Assembly (NCBI GenBank): GCA_902492895.1
Contig: CABUNG010000003.1
Coordinates: forward strand, 62,001 to 126,000
Origin: an uncultured Oscillospiraceae bacterium
GTDB taxonomy: Bacteria > Bacillota > Clostridia > Oscillospirales > Acutalibacteraceae
Direction: 5' to 3'
Length of the DNA stretch: 64,000 nucleotides
Below, in pieces: positions 41,465 through 50,748 of this stretch. The notes under the pieces are model-generated. The model saw only the letters and a program-made list of their open reading frames with translations. It ran no database searches and was not told the DNA's origin. The stretch's first letter is position 1. Every line of letters begins with the position of its first letter. A program made the position numbers and the translations under genes.

Positions 41465-42373
41465 TTATTTTAAAGAATGGGACTCGATCTTGCCTTCTTT
41501 TCCCGTCCGGAGCCGGAGCAGTCCCCAGGTCAGCACCCCGCCGAAACAGGCCAGCGCCACCGAAACCCAGGTGACTTTGTTGAGGCCCAGAGACGGCCAT
41601 ACCGGGACCGCAACCGGCGGAATCGAACCAATTAGCAGCCCAAACACGATGTAGCTGATCAGGCCGTACGCCTTGCGGTAGAGCCAGTCGACCAGTTTGG
41701 CGAAAAGCAGGACGAACACGCCGAAACCCAGCGCGACCGGCAGCAGCCGGGGAATATCCATGGTATTGAGAACGTTCAGCAGCGGCTGATACAGCCCGGC
41801 CGACATCAAAATGAAGGAGGAACTGACCCCCGGCACGATGGTGCCGAACCCGATCACCGCCCCCGCGAGCAGCAGAACCGGAAACCCCAGACCCGCGTCC
41901 CCGCCCTCGTAGGAGACACCCTCGAGCAGCCCAAGGGTCAGGGTGAGCGCGATCCCCCCCAGCATGGGCAGCAGGTACCAAAGCTTGAAGCCGTCCCGGT
42001 TGGCGGTATGGAGCACCGAGGGAAGCGTCCCCGCCATCAGCCCGATGAAGAGAAAGCTCGTCTGAATCTCGTAATGATCGAACAGCCAGCCGATGAGTTT
42101 GCCAAAAAGCAGAATGCCCGCCACGCCGCCGATTCCCAGCGGCACCAGAAATTTCATTTTCTGCAGAAAGTTCTTATAGAAATGCGCGATCGCGTCGGTG
42201 ATTTTGCTGTAAAGCCCGAATACCACCGCGATCGCCCCGCCGCTGATCCCGGGCGCGATGCAGCCGATACCGACCAGAAATCCTGTGAGAATGGTGAGCC
42301 AAACCGGCGTTTTTTCCTCTTCGGGCGGCTGCCCGCCGCCTTGGACGGAGGATTTTTGACGGTCCAATTCCAT
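41465..42373 (-). CDS. DUF368 membrane protein, PopT-like polyprenyl-phosphate transporter
   Basis: 302 residues with about eight to nine membrane helices. The duplicated motif GIGCIAPGISGGAIAV and GFGTIVPGVSSSFIL (P-G-x-S) is the DUF368 signature. Recent work assigns this family, with DedA proteins, to recycling of undecaprenyl phosphate across the membrane; that assignment is from family knowledge. A charged N-terminal stretch (1-22) precedes the first helix. It lies 91 nt after crcB on the same strand and ends in a strong terminator. Confidence 0.88.
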   Translation of the reverse strand: MELDRQKSSVQGGGQPPEEEKTPVWLTILTGFLVGIGCIAPGISGGAIAVVFGLYSKITDAIAHFYKNFLQKMKFLVPLGIGGVAGILLFGKLIGWLFDHYEIQTSFLFIGLMAGTLPSVLHTANRDGFKLWYLLPMLGGIALTLTLGLLEGVSYEGGDAGLGFPVLLLAGAVIGFGTIVPGVSSSFILMSAGLYQPLLNVLNTMDIPRLLPVALGFGVFVLLFAKLVDWLYRKAYGLISYIVFGLLIGSIPPVAVPVWPSLGLNKVTWVSVALACFGGVLTWGLLRLRTGKEGKIESHSLK

Positions 42374-42464
42374 GAACGTGCCTCCTGTCGTCTATGCCGT
42401 ACCCTTGGCAGGGTTCTCTATAGTGTATGGCGGAAATAAACGGATTAAACCTGTTTTCTCTCCT

Positions 42465-42842
42465 TTATGCGGTTTTCACGAGGAGCCGGACCAGCGCCCG
42501 GCCGAGCGTCACGCCGCCAAGACAGAGTCCGACACTGAGCAGGATATACAGCACGCCCCATCCCGGTTTGCCGGATTCCAGCAGGCCCAGGGATTCGAGA
42601 GAAAATGCCGAAAACGTGGTAAATCCGCCGCATACTCCGGTCTTCCAGAATAAGACGGCGGCCTCCGACAGCCCGTTCCCCCGCAGCGCCAGCCCGGTGA
42701 CGGCGCCGATGAGGACCGCCCCGGCCGCATTGACCAGCAGTGTCAGAATCGGAAACGGCGCATGAACCGGGATTCGGCCGATCAGATAGCGGCAGACGGC
42801 CCCAAGCGCGCCGCCCAGTCCCACCAACAGTACGCTACGCAT
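42465..42842 (-). CDS. crcB: CrcB/Fluc fluoride ion channel
   Basis: 125 residues and four membrane helices. GLGGALGAVCRYLIG and CGGFTTFSAFSLE are the conserved Fluc motifs, including the Asn in helix 2 (LVNAAGA) and the Phe box of the pore. Fluc works as a dual-topology dimer that lets fluoride leave the cell. A fluoride riboswitch is not visible here, as the start overlaps the ruvX gene by 8 nt. Only one crcB is present, so a homodimer is likely unless a second copy lies elsewhere. Confidence 0.93.
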   Translation of the reverse strand: MRSVLLVGLGGALGAVCRYLIGRIPVHAPFPILTLLVNAAGAVLIGAVTGLALRGNGLSEAAVLFWKTGVCGGFTTFSAFSLESLGLLESGKPGWGVLYILLSVGLCLGGVTLGRALVRLLVKTA

Positions 42843-43275
42843 CCCGCATCCCCTTTCGGGAATCGAGATAGTCCTGCAGAATGATCACCGCGGCGACCGT
42901 GTCCACGACCGCCTTGCGTTTTTTGCCCCGGGTATTGGTCTGGTTCAGATAACCGATAGCGGATACGGTGGTCATCCTCTCGTCCCAGAGGATCACCTTA
43001 AGCCCCCGTTCCGTCAACAGGGCAGCGAATTCCTCCGCCCGCCTCGCGCTGTCGCCGCGGGTTCCGTCCATATTGCGCGGATGACCGAGCACCACCTGCC
43101 CCGTTCCCTGTTCCGCCGCAGTTTTCACCGCTTGATCCGCCAGACGGACCAGATCCCGCTCGGTCACCGTCCCAATGGGAGAGGCCAGGAATCCGCCCGG
43201 ATCGGACACGGCAAAACCGGTCCGCACCGTCCCGAGATCGATGCCGAGCAGCCGTCCATTTTCTGTTTCGGCCAT
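42835..43275 (-). CDS. ruvX: Holliday junction resolvase-like protein RuvX (YqgF)
   Basis: 146 residues. RLLGIDLGTVRTGFAVSD, VVLGHPRNMDGT, LWDERMTTVSA and the C-terminal KAVVDTVAAVIILQDYLD are the RNase H-fold motifs with the acidic catalytic residues. Members process 16S rRNA 5' ends or Holliday junctions. It overlaps crcB by 8 nt and lies 93 nt after the phosphatase gene. The normal alaS-ruvX neighbourhood is not seen. Confidence 0.93.
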   Translation of the reverse strand: MAETENGRLLGIDLGTVRTGFAVSDPGGFLASPIGTVTERDLVRLADQAVKTAAEQGTGQVVLGHPRNMDGTRGDSARRAEEFAALLTERGLKVILWDERMTTVSAIGYLNQTNTRGKKRKAVVDTVAAVIILQDYLDSRKGMRDA

Positions 43276-43368
43276 ATCCTCATCCTTTCCGATTGTGTAT
43301 CCACTGTTTTCTCTATACCGTCTTCGGTATGGGAGAGCAGACGTGCCTCAAAATGCGGCAGCCGCGTT

Positions 43369-44022
43369 TCAGGCTTTCCACCACGTCTGTTTCGCAAAGG
43401 TCGAAAGCTCCTCGCTCAGATGGCTGTTGTCGTTTTCCAGCAGAAGCTCGACCCGCCCATCCTCAAAGCGAAGGACGCTCACCCCGGTGTTGTCGCACCA
43501 GCCGACTTCGTTCAGCCGTTCGATCGGCCACCCTTTGGCCCAGCACAAGGCGTTGCGGATGGCACATCCGTGGGAGGCGACCGCCACCGTCCCGCCCGGA
43601 TGGGCCGCGGCGATATCGGCCAGAGCCGCCGCCATACGGGCGTACACCTCCCGCATCGCCTCCCCTTTCCGGGGATGAAAATCCCAGGGAGTGCGGTTCC
43701 ATTTGAAGCTCTGGACCGGACAGAGCACGGGCAGCGCCTTCCACGGCTTGCCTTCCCACACGCCTCCGTTGATCTCGATCAGCCGCCGGTCCTGCACGAT
43801 TTCCAGAGCGTGCTCTGCGTTGATCGCCTCGGCCGTGCGCATAGCCCGCCGCAGCGGACTGGAATAAACCGCGTCAAGGGACACGTTCCGAAACCGCTCG
43901 GTCAGCCGCAGCAGCTGACAGCGGCCGTTTTCACTGATATCCTCATCGGTGTGGCCCTGAAAAATCCGGCGGATGTTCCCCATCGCCTCACAGTGGCGCA
44001 CGAGATAAAGCGTGGTCGTCAT
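43369..44022 (-). CDS. Histidine phosphatase family protein
   Basis: 217 residues. The phosphohistidine motif appears as LYLVRHCEAMGN with His10; the family usual is RHGE, here RHCE. SSPLRRAMRTAEAI, INGGVWEGK and VASHGCAIRNAL complete the active site (second His in SHG). Members range from phosphoglycerate mutases to broad phosphatases. Substrate is unknown. AAAGGAACG precedes ATG 44022. It lies 78 nt after the WalJ-like gene. Confidence 0.88.
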   Translation of the reverse strand: MTTTLYLVRHCEAMGNIRRIFQGHTDEDISENGRCQLLRLTERFRNVSLDAVYSSPLRRAMRTAEAINAEHALEIVQDRRLIEINGGVWEGKPWKALPVLCPVQSFKWNRTPWDFHPRKGEAMREVYARMAAALADIAAAHPGGTVAVASHGCAIRNALCWAKGWPIERLNEVGWCDNTGVSVLRFEDGRVELLLENDNSHLSEELSTFAKQTWWKA

Positions 44023-44100
44023 GATACTCGTTCCTTTCCATTGATCAGAGGTGCTGCCGTCCGGCGATCCGGTCTATGGTTAAGAGGGTTTAAATGCACT

Positions 44101-44889
44101 TTAAAACACCATGACCGGTTCCAGCGCCGTGCGGGGCGCCACCCGCAGTATAAAATCCACGTCTTCCGTCATTCCGGCTTCGGTCAAAGCGGTCTGAGCG
44201 GTTATGTACGCGAGCTCAGGGGAATTGTTGTCTTTGCTCAAATGGGCCAGAAACAGCCGGGTCGTCCCCTGCCGGATCAAATTCGGAAGCTCGCAGGAGC
44301 ACGCGTCGTTGGACAGATGCCCCGTCGCCGCCAAGATGCGGCGTTTGAGGACATAGGGATAGGGACCGTTCTCCAGCATCCGGATATCGTGATTGGATTC
44401 GATCAGCACCAAGTCGCAGCCGCACAGGGCTCCGCGCACCTCGTCGGTCATATGCCCCATATCGGTCGCCACAGCCAGGCGGCGCCCGTCGCTCGTGCTG
44501 ACACGATACCCCGTGCTCTCCCGGCTGTCGTGCGGCGTCCGAAACGACGTCACCAACATCCCCGCCAGTTCGACGGCGTCCTCCATCGTCCGGCAATCGG
44601 CATCGTCCGGCAGCGCGCCGCCGCCCACCAGTCCGCTCCGGGTACCCGGGGACGCGTAAATCGGCATATGATACCGTTTCTGCAGCACCCGAAGGCCAGC
44701 CGTGTGATCGGAATGCTCGTGGGTAACAAAAATCCCCCGGATGCTCTCCATCGCGATGCCGCGGTCCCACAGCGCGGTTTCAATGCGTTTCGCGCTCACG
44801 CCCGCGTCGATGAGGATGCCGCCCTCCGGTGTCCCGACATAGGTGCAATTGCCGCTGCTGCCGCTGAATAGGGGACAAAATCTCGCCAT
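44101..44889 (-). CDS. WalJ/YycJ-like metallo-beta-lactamase hydrolase
   Basis: 262 residues from ATG 44889 (MARFCPLFSGSSGNC), which matches the family start; an ATG at 44922 lies 1 nt from its GGAGG. GSSGNCTYV, LIDAGVSAKR, the metal motif THEHSDH and the later His/Asp residues (PHDSRESTGY, ATDMGHM, LIESNHD, GHLSNDA) are all present. Related YycJ proteins are linked to cell wall metabolism or DNA repair. There is no walRK operon here. It is separated from murA by a terminator. Confidence 0.9.
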   Translation of the reverse strand: MARFCPLFSGSSGNCTYVGTPEGGILIDAGVSAKRIETALWDRGIAMESIRGIFVTHEHSDHTAGLRVLQKRYHMPIYASPGTRSGLVGGGALPDDADCRTMEDAVELAGMLVTSFRTPHDSRESTGYRVSTSDGRRLAVATDMGHMTDEVRGALCGCDLVLIESNHDIRMLENGPYPYVLKRRILAATGHLSNDACSCELPNLIRQGTTRLFLAHLSKDNNSPELAYITAQTALTEAGMTEDVDFILRVAPRTALEPVMVF

Positions 44890-45016
44890 AAGGGTTCCAG
44901 GTCCTTTCCAAGAAAAATCCATTCCTCCGCCGTATCTCGGGCAGGGGGTATCCTTTTCTTAACAAACAATCTTTTATACAGAGCCACGGCATACGTTTCG
45001 TACGGTATATGTAAAA

Positions 45017-45055
45017 GGCGCCTTCAAATGCTTCCGTCTGGCATTTGAAGACACC
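45017..45055. terminator. Terminator after murA
   Basis: A 15-bp stem (45017-45031 with 45041-45055, two GT pairs) with TTTT on both flanks. It is just past the murA stop. Confidence 0.82.
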
Positions 45056-45067
45056 CTTTTCGAACCA

Positions 45068-46351
45068 TTAGAGGGCCGTACGCAGGGACGGCTCCGGGAC
45101 GTTGACGAGTTCGATATCCGCCCCCATGCGGCGAAGCTTGTCCACGATGCATTCATAGCCCCGCTCGATGTGGTGGATATCCTCGACTTCCGTCGTCCCC
45201 TTCGCGGCCAGTCCGGCGATGACCAGCGCCGCGCCCGCCCGCAGGTCCACGGCCTTGACCGGCGCGGCCGTAAGCGGCTTGCCGCCCTGAATCACCGCAA
45301 CCTTGCCGTCCACCAGGACATCGGCGCCCATACGGCGGAGCTCATCCATATACTGGAAACGGTTGTCGAAGATGCTTTCGGTGATGATGCTGGTTCCCTC
45401 CGCCATGGCGAGCAGCACCGCGATCTGGGGCTGCATATCGGTGGGAAAGCCGGGATGCGGCATCGTGTTGACGTTGCAGTGGAGAATCGGGCCCCGCCGG
45501 CATACGCGCACATAATCGTCGTATTCCTCCACTTCGGCCCCCATTTCCAGGAGCTTTGCGGTAATGGATTCCAGGTGCTTCGGGATCACGTTGCGCACCA
45601 GCACATCGCCGCCCGTCGCTACGGCAGCGGCCATAAAGGTGCCGGCTTCAATCTGATCGGGAATGATGGAATAGGTCGTGCCGTAAAGCCGGTCGACGCC
45701 GCGGATCTTGATGACGTCGGTACCGGCGCCGCGGATATCGGCCCCCATGGAGTTGAGGAAGTTCGCCAGATCCACCACATGGGGTTCCTTGGCCGCGTTT
45801 TCAATGACGGTGACGCCGCGCGCCTTGACGGCGGCCAGCATCACGTTCACCGTCGCCCCGACGGAGGCTTCCAGATAGACGGAACTGCCGACCAGGCGGT
45901 CGGCCGTAAGCTCGATCATGCCGTTTTCCATCGGAGCCACGTCGGCCCCAAGGGCCATAAACCCTTTGAGATGCTTGTCGATGGGACGGACGCCAAAATT
46001 ACAGCCGCCCGGCATGGCTACCTTAGCGGCCCCGAAACGGCTGAGCAAAGCGCCCATGAAATAATACGATCCCCGCATCTGTCTGGCCAGATCATGCGGG
46101 ACGGTATGGCTGGTTACAGGCCGGGAATCCACTTCCACCGTGTTTTTATTGATGCGTTTGACCACGGCGCCGAGATTATCCAAGATATCCAGACTGGTTG
46201 CGACATCGGCAATATTCGGTATATTTTCAATGCGGCAGACGCCGTTTGCGAGCAGGGTCGCCGAAAGAATGGCGACGACCGCGTTTTTCGCGCCGCTGAT
46301 CTCCACTTCACCAATCAGGGGATTCCCACCACGGATCAGATATTTCTCCAA
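45068..46351 (-). CDS. murA: UDP-N-acetylglucosamine 1-carboxyvinyltransferase
   Basis: 427 residues from TTG 46351 (LEKYLIRGGNPLIGEVEISGAKNA), the start that fits family length. The promoter -10 at 46386-46391 excludes longer versions. The active-site cysteine is present in MPGGCNFGVRP (so fosfomycin-sensitive type). The NHPGFPTD-like loop (MPHPGFPTDMQPQ) and the C-terminal RAGAALVIAGL are typical of EPSP synthase-like folds. It starts peptidoglycan precursor synthesis. GGGGAG lies 10 nt before the TTG. It is a one-gene unit with a terminator. Confidence 0.96.
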   Translation of the reverse strand: MEKYLIRGGNPLIGEVEISGAKNAVVAILSATLLANGVCRIENIPNIADVATSLDILDNLGAVVKRINKNTVEVDSRPVTSHTVPHDLARQMRGSYYFMGALLSRFGAAKVAMPGGCNFGVRPIDKHLKGFMALGADVAPMENGMIELTADRLVGSSVYLEASVGATVNVMLAAVKARGVTVIENAAKEPHVVDLANFLNSMGADIRGAGTDVIKIRGVDRLYGTTYSIIPDQIEAGTFMAAAVATGGDVLVRNVIPKHLESITAKLLEMGAEVEEYDDYVRVCRRGPILHCNVNTMPHPGFPTDMQPQIAVLLAMAEGTSIITESIFDNRFQYMDELRRMGADVLVDGKVAVIQGGKPLTAAPVKAVDLRAGAALVIAGLAAKGTTEVEDIHHIERGYECIVDKLRRMGADIELVNVPEPSLRTAL

Positions 46352-46385
46352 ACTTATCCAACTCCCCACGAATTTTAACATTCCC

Positions 46386-46413
46386 ATTATAGCATGGATT
46401 TTCAAAAAATCAA
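46386..46413 (-). promoter_or_regulatory. murA promoter
   Basis: On the minus strand, -35 TTGATT (46408-46413), a 16-nt spacer and a perfect -10 TATAAT (46386-46391). Confidence 0.82.
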
Positions 46414-46550
46414 ATGAATTTGTTTTCCAAATCCATCCAAGAATGCGGCGAAGAGCACCGCTTGTACCTATAGTATGGACAGGCGGGACGCGCTTCATCC
46501 AAGAGAGGTTTTTCCGGCGGCGGTTCGGTAAAAAATGACAAAAAAATCCG

Positions 46551-47219
46551 TCAGAGCCCCAGATCCTCTTCCACGAGAATCACCTTGATCCGGTTGGCGG
46601 TCTGCTGATATCCCTGCACGACATAGGTGCTGCAGATCCGGTCGGGCGAGGCGCAGCCGTCGGTGCAGTGTTCCCCGTCCAGGGCCAGGCAGCGGCCGGT
46701 GCGGGCGCAAAACGTCTCTTTGGACAAGCGGAGCGCGTTGGCCGGGGCCGCCATGCTCTTGACACGGGCGACAGCCGCGTCGAGATCCGGCACCAGTTTG
46801 TTCCGGCCGGCCACGACGATCACCGACGCCGGGCCATAGCAAAGCGCGGCAACGCGGTTCCCGTTGCCGTCCACATTGTAGAGTTCGCCCCGCATGGTGA
46901 CGGCATTGGAAGAGCAAAGATACGTATCGGCGGAAAAACTGTCCCGAAAGACCTGCCGGACCTGGTCGGGCGAAATCCCCGGGGCATACCGGTCGAGAAA
47001 ACGATATTCCCCGCTTCGGAGCAGATCCAGCACCCCGGTTTCCCTGAGCGTCTCCGATCCTCCGACGGCTGCCGTTTCCCCGGGACGGAGCAGGGTGCGG
47101 ACCAGCGGAACCACATCCTCCTTCCGGGACACGAGATAGGCTTCCATTTGATTTTTGCGCAGATTTTCCATAGCCGTCTGCAGCTGCAGACGCGTGACAT
47201 CCCGGACAAATTCGTTCAA
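46551..47219 (-). CDS. LUD-domain protein (lactate utilisation, DUF162)
   Basis: 222 residues from TTG 47219 (AAAGGATGG upstream). RLQLQTAMENLRKNQMEAYLV, the TAAVGGSETLRE motif and the CLYSSNAVT-like segment (YLCSSNAVTMRGELYNVDG) followed by NRVAALCYGPASVIVVAGRNK are the LUD signature. Unlike LutB it has no ferredoxin domain, but it has a Cys-rich C-terminal stretch (CARTGRCLALDGEHCTDGC, then ICSTY), which could bind a metal. The lutA and lutB partners are not nearby. Role in lactate oxidation is therefore uncertain. Confidence 0.85.
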   Translation of the reverse strand: MNEFVRDVTRLQLQTAMENLRKNQMEAYLVSRKEDVVPLVRTLLRPGETAAVGGSETLRETGVLDLLRSGEYRFLDRYAPGISPDQVRQVFRDSFSADTYLCSSNAVTMRGELYNVDGNGNRVAALCYGPASVIVVAGRNKLVPDLDAAVARVKSMAAPANALRLSKETFCARTGRCLALDGEHCTDGCASPDRICSTYVVQGYQQTANRIKVILVEEDLGL

Positions 47220-47343
47220 CTGTATCCCATCCTTTCCCGGTATCCGGCCAAGCAGCGGCCTGTCTCTGTCCAAAAATTGTCAGTTTGCCATGCGCCCGCC
47301 GCGCTGCGGAACAGGGCGTTTTTTCGGTTTCCAACCCGGCAGA

Positions 47344-48099
47344 TTATTCCGCCAGTTCGAGCACGACCGGACAATGATCCGACCCCAGGATGTCCGCGGC
47401 CATCGACGCCTCTTTCACCTGAGGCGCCAAGCGGTCGCTGACGAGAAAATAATCGATCCGCCATCCCGCGTTGTTCTTCCGGGCGTTAAAGCGGTAGGAC
47501 CACCAGCTGTAGGCCCCCGTTTCGTCCGGATGAAGCAGGCGGAAGGTGTCGGTAAATCCCGAGGCGAGAAGGCGGCCGAAAGCCTCCCGCTCCTCGTCCG
47601 AAAAGCCGGCGTTTCCCCGGTTGGGGCCGGGGTTCTTGAGGTCGATTTCCTTGTGGGCGACATTGAGATCTCCGCAGAGGATCACCGGTTTTTTCGCATC
47701 CAGCCCCGTCAGATAGCGGCGGAGCGCCTCTTCAAACGACAGGCGGTAGGGCAGACGCCGCAGACCGTCCTGGGAATTGGGGGAATAGAGGGTGGCGATG
47801 TAGTAATCCGGGTATTCCAGCGTCACGCAGCGTCCCTCGTGATTGTGTTCGTCTTCCCCGATGCCGTATGAGGCCGCCAGGGGCGGCTTTTTGGTGAATA
47901 TCGCCGTGCCCGCATAGCCTTTTTTCTCCGCATAGTCCCAAAACGAGGTATAGCCGGGCAGCGTGAGATCCAGCTGACCGGCCTGCAGTTTCGTCTCCTG
48001 CACGCAGAAGAAATCCGCGTCCAGCTCCCGCACGATGTCCGCGAAGCCCTTGTTCAGACAGGCGCGCAGACCGTTGACGTTCCAGGAAACCGCCTTCAT
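47344..48099 (-). CDS. xth: Exodeoxyribonuclease III
   Basis: 251 residues, the family norm. SWNVNGLRACL, FFCVQETKL (catalytic Glu), LYSPNSQ, LCGDLNVAHKEIDL (Asp/Asn) and GSDHCPVVLEL (His) are the endonuclease/exonuclease/phosphatase motifs. It repairs abasic sites and 3' blocks. Its ATG overlaps the rpiB stop region by 4 nt (48096-48099). Fully typical. Confidence 0.96.
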   Translation of the reverse strand: MKAVSWNVNGLRACLNKGFADIVRELDADFFCVQETKLQAGQLDLTLPGYTSFWDYAEKKGYAGTAIFTKKPPLAASYGIGEDEHNHEGRCVTLEYPDYYIATLYSPNSQDGLRRLPYRLSFEEALRRYLTGLDAKKPVILCGDLNVAHKEIDLKNPGPNRGNAGFSDEEREAFGRLLASGFTDTFRLLHPDETGAYSWWSYRFNARKNNAGWRIDYFLVSDRLAPQVKEASMAADILGSDHCPVVLELAE

Positions 48100-48545
48100 T
48101 CGAGGTCTTCCCCGTTTTCCAGGGACGCGAGCATCGCCACGCGGCGTTCATGGCGGCCGCCTTCAAATTCGGTGGTCAAAAAGGTGCGCACAATGCTTTT
48201 AGCGAGTTCCGGACCGATGACGCGGGCGCCCAGCGCCAGCATATTGGCGTCGTTGTGCCGCCGGGTGAGCTCGGCGGAATAAGGTTCGCTGCACAGGGCG
48301 CAGCGGATCCCCTTCACTTTATTGGCCGCGAGGGAAATCCCAATGCCGGTTCCGCAGATCACGATCCCGCGTTCGCATTCCCCCGAAGCCACGGCTTTCG
48401 CGGCCCGCGCTCCGAATACGGGATAGTCACAGCTGTCGGTCGAATAGGTGCCGTAATCGTGGTAGGCGAGCCCCATCTCGTCCAGCAGGGCTTCCACCTC
48501 TTTTTTCATATCGAGTGCGGAGTGGTCACAGGCAACAGCGATCAT
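48096..48545 (-). CDS. rpiB: Ribose-5-phosphate isomerase B
   Basis: 149 residues. IAVACDHSALDMKKEV, the active-site cysteine region VICGTGIGISLAANK and RRHNDANMLALGARV (catalytic His) are diagnostic. It interconverts ribose-5-phosphate and ribulose-5-phosphate in the pentose phosphate pathway. AGGAGG lies about 7 nt before ATG 48545. It lies just past a terminator of the IspH operon and is coupled to xth. Confidence 0.95.
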   Translation of the reverse strand: MIAVACDHSALDMKKEVEALLDEMGLAYHDYGTYSTDSCDYPVFGARAAKAVASGECERGIVICGTGIGISLAANKVKGIRCALCSEPYSAELTRRHNDANMLALGARVIGPELAKSIVRTFLTTEFEGGRHERRVAMLASLENGEDLE

Positions 48546-48570
48546 GATAATCCTCCTGTCATGTCATAGA

Positions 48571-48598
48571 AAAGGGGAAACGGAGGTCCCGTTTCCCC
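48571..48598 (-). terminator. Terminator of the IspH-S1 operon
   Basis: GGGGAAACGG (48574-48583) pairs with CCGTTTCCCC (48589-48598), then TTTTC on the minus strand. Confidence 0.88.
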
Positions 48599-48623
48599 TA
48601 TATTGTGTGAATTCCGGCGTCGC

Positions 48624-50732
48624 TTATTCAGCGGATTCCTCCGCAGGGGCATCGGCAGGGGCTTCTTCAGCGGGCGCGGCTTCCGTCTCGCCCTCCTCTT
48701 CGAGCAGGGCGCGGATGGACAGGCTGATGCGCTTGCTGTCGTAATCGACGTTGATGATCTTGACCTTCACGTCCTGGCCGACCTTCAGCTCATCCTGCGG
48801 CTTCTCGATACGGCGGTTCGCAATCTGGGAAATGTGGATCAGGCCGTCGATGCCGGGAATGATCTGCGCGAAGGCCCCGAAGGTGGTCATGCCCACGATC
48901 TTGGCATCCACCACCGAACCGATCGGATACTGCGCCTTGAAAATCTCCCACGGATTGTCCTCCGCTTTGCGGTAGCCCAGGGAAATCTTCTTCTTTTCGG
49001 TATCCAGGTCGCGGATATACACGTCCACGGTATCGCCGACGTTGACAACCTCGGACGGATGCTTGATCCGGCTCCAGGACAGTTCGGAAATGTGGATCAT
49101 GCCGTCCACGCCGCCCAGATCGACGAACGCGCCGTAGGACGTCAGGGACTTCACCACGCCGGTATACCGCTGGCCGACTTCAGCCTGCGCCCAGAACGCA
49201 GCTTCCTTTTCCTTGCGTTCCTCACGGGCGATCGCCCGGATGGAACCGACCGCGCGGCGGCGGCTCTGGTTGACTTCGATGATTTTAAAGCGCACATCCT
49301 GCCGGAGCAGCGGGGAGAGATCCTCCATCCGCACGGCGGACGCCTGGGAGGCCGGGATGAACACCCGGACACCGTTGGTGACGGCCAGCAGGCCGCCCTT
49401 GATCACGTCGGTGACGACGCCGTCGAGGACCTCGCCGCTCTCTTCCGCGGCCACCACGATGTCCCAGCCCTTGAGCGCATCGACCCGTTTTTTCGAAAGC
49501 ATGATGGTGCCTTCCTGGTCGTTGGTGCGCATGATGAGCAGATCCAGCTCATCCCCGACCTTCACCAGATCGGCGGGATTGACGCCGGGGGTCGCGGACA
49601 GCTCGTCGGCCGGGATATATCCCGCCTGCTTGCGGCCGACCACCTCGACCTGCACCTCGTTCGGGGCAATGCCCACGACAACGCCACGGACCCTCTCATC
49701 TGTAGATAAACTCTGAAGAGAAGCCTCCAGCGCCTCTTCAAAACTCATTTCCTCAAAGGACTTGGCCGGAGCTTCGGCCGGGACGGATTCCGCAGGGACA
49801 GCCTCGGCCTCTACAGCTTCGGCCGCAGCCGCCGTCTCTTCCGCGGCAGGGAGAGTCTCGTTTTCCTGGACGTCGTTGTTGTTGACAATTTCGGACATGG
49901 TTGAAAGTACCTCCTTTATAATATCGGCGGGGGTCGAGGCGCCGGCCGTGAGACCGGCAACCCTTGCTCCAGCAAACGGACCGGAGGACAGCTCGTCCGC
50001 CGTCTCGATCAGAATCGTCCGACAGCCTTGCTGGCACACATCCCGAAGCTTGGCGGTGTTGGAGCTTTGGCGCCCGCCGACAATCACCATCACATCGCTC
50101 TTCTGCGACAAAGCAACCGCCTCATGTTGTCTTTCGGCAGTCGCATTACATATTGTATCAAAAACCAAAGGATTTGTATAGTGTTTTTTTGCGAATTGGG
50201 AGCACTTTTCCCAGGTTTCAACCTGAAAAGTGGTCTGCGAGACCAAAACGACCGGTTTTTCTTTCAGAATTGCCTCGTTTTCGCACAAGTCTGTCAAGCC
50301 TTCCAGGTTGGAAAAGACGAAAGAGGGCCCCCGGCAATGCCCCTGAATTCCGATGACCTCGGGATGATCCGGATCCCCCGCGATGAGCACCGCATAGCCG
50401 GCTTGCGAATACCGTTCCGCGATGCGGTGGATCTTGGCCACAAAAGGGCAGGTGGCGTCCAGATAGGTCACCGAAAGCTCCCGCAGACGGTCATACACCG
50501 ACGCGGGCACGCCGTGGGACCGGATGACGAGGGTAGCTCCCTCCGGCACCTCCTCGGGAGAGGAGACGATCCGCACCCCTCTTTTTTCGAGATCGGCGAC
50601 CAGCTGGGGATTGTGGATGATCGGCCCGAGGGTACAGACCGCCTTTCCTTCGTCCAGCAGACGATATACCGCGCTGACAGCCTTATTCACGCCAAAACAG
50701 AACCCCGCGGTCTTCGCCACCAGGATCTCCAT
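48624..50732 (-). CDS. ispH: IspH fused to ribosomal protein S1 repeats
   Basis: 702 residues from ATG 50732 (GGGGGAAGG upstream). Residues 1-280 are IspH (HMBPP reductase): the 4Fe-4S ligands Cys12 (GFCFGV), Cys95 (DATCPF) and Cys195 (DTICNAT) are all present. After an Ala/Glu/Pro-rich linker (about 285-365), four S1 repeats follow (about 370-680), the last two strongest (SYGAFVDLGGVDGMIHISEL, TTFGAFAQIIPGIDGLIH). One chain thus makes isoprenoid precursors and binds mRNA, an arrangement known in many Clostridia. It is the last gene of the cmk-plsC operon. Confidence 0.95.
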   Translation of the reverse strand: MEILVAKTAGFCFGVNKAVSAVYRLLDEGKAVCTLGPIIHNPQLVADLEKRGVRIVSSPEEVPEGATLVIRSHGVPASVYDRLRELSVTYLDATCPFVAKIHRIAERYSQAGYAVLIAGDPDHPEVIGIQGHCRGPSFVFSNLEGLTDLCENEAILKEKPVVLVSQTTFQVETWEKCSQFAKKHYTNPLVFDTICNATAERQHEAVALSQKSDVMVIVGGRQSSNTAKLRDVCQQGCRTILIETADELSSGPFAGARVAGLTAGASTPADIIKEVLSTMSEIVNNNDVQENETLPAAEETAAAAEAVEAEAVPAESVPAEAPAKSFEEMSFEEALEASLQSLSTDERVRGVVVGIAPNEVQVEVVGRKQAGYIPADELSATPGVNPADLVKVGDELDLLIMRTNDQEGTIMLSKKRVDALKGWDIVVAAEESGEVLDGVVTDVIKGGLLAVTNGVRVFIPASQASAVRMEDLSPLLRQDVRFKIIEVNQSRRRAVGSIRAIAREERKEKEAAFWAQAEVGQRYTGVVKSLTSYGAFVDLGGVDGMIHISELSWSRIKHPSEVVNVGDTVDVYIRDLDTEKKKISLGYRKAEDNPWEIFKAQYPIGSVVDAKIVGMTTFGAFAQIIPGIDGLIHISQIANRRIEKPQDELKVGQDVKVKIINVDYDSKRISLSIRALLEEEGETEAAPAEEAPADAPAEESAE

Positions 50733-50748
50733 GGACCTTCCCCCTGTT

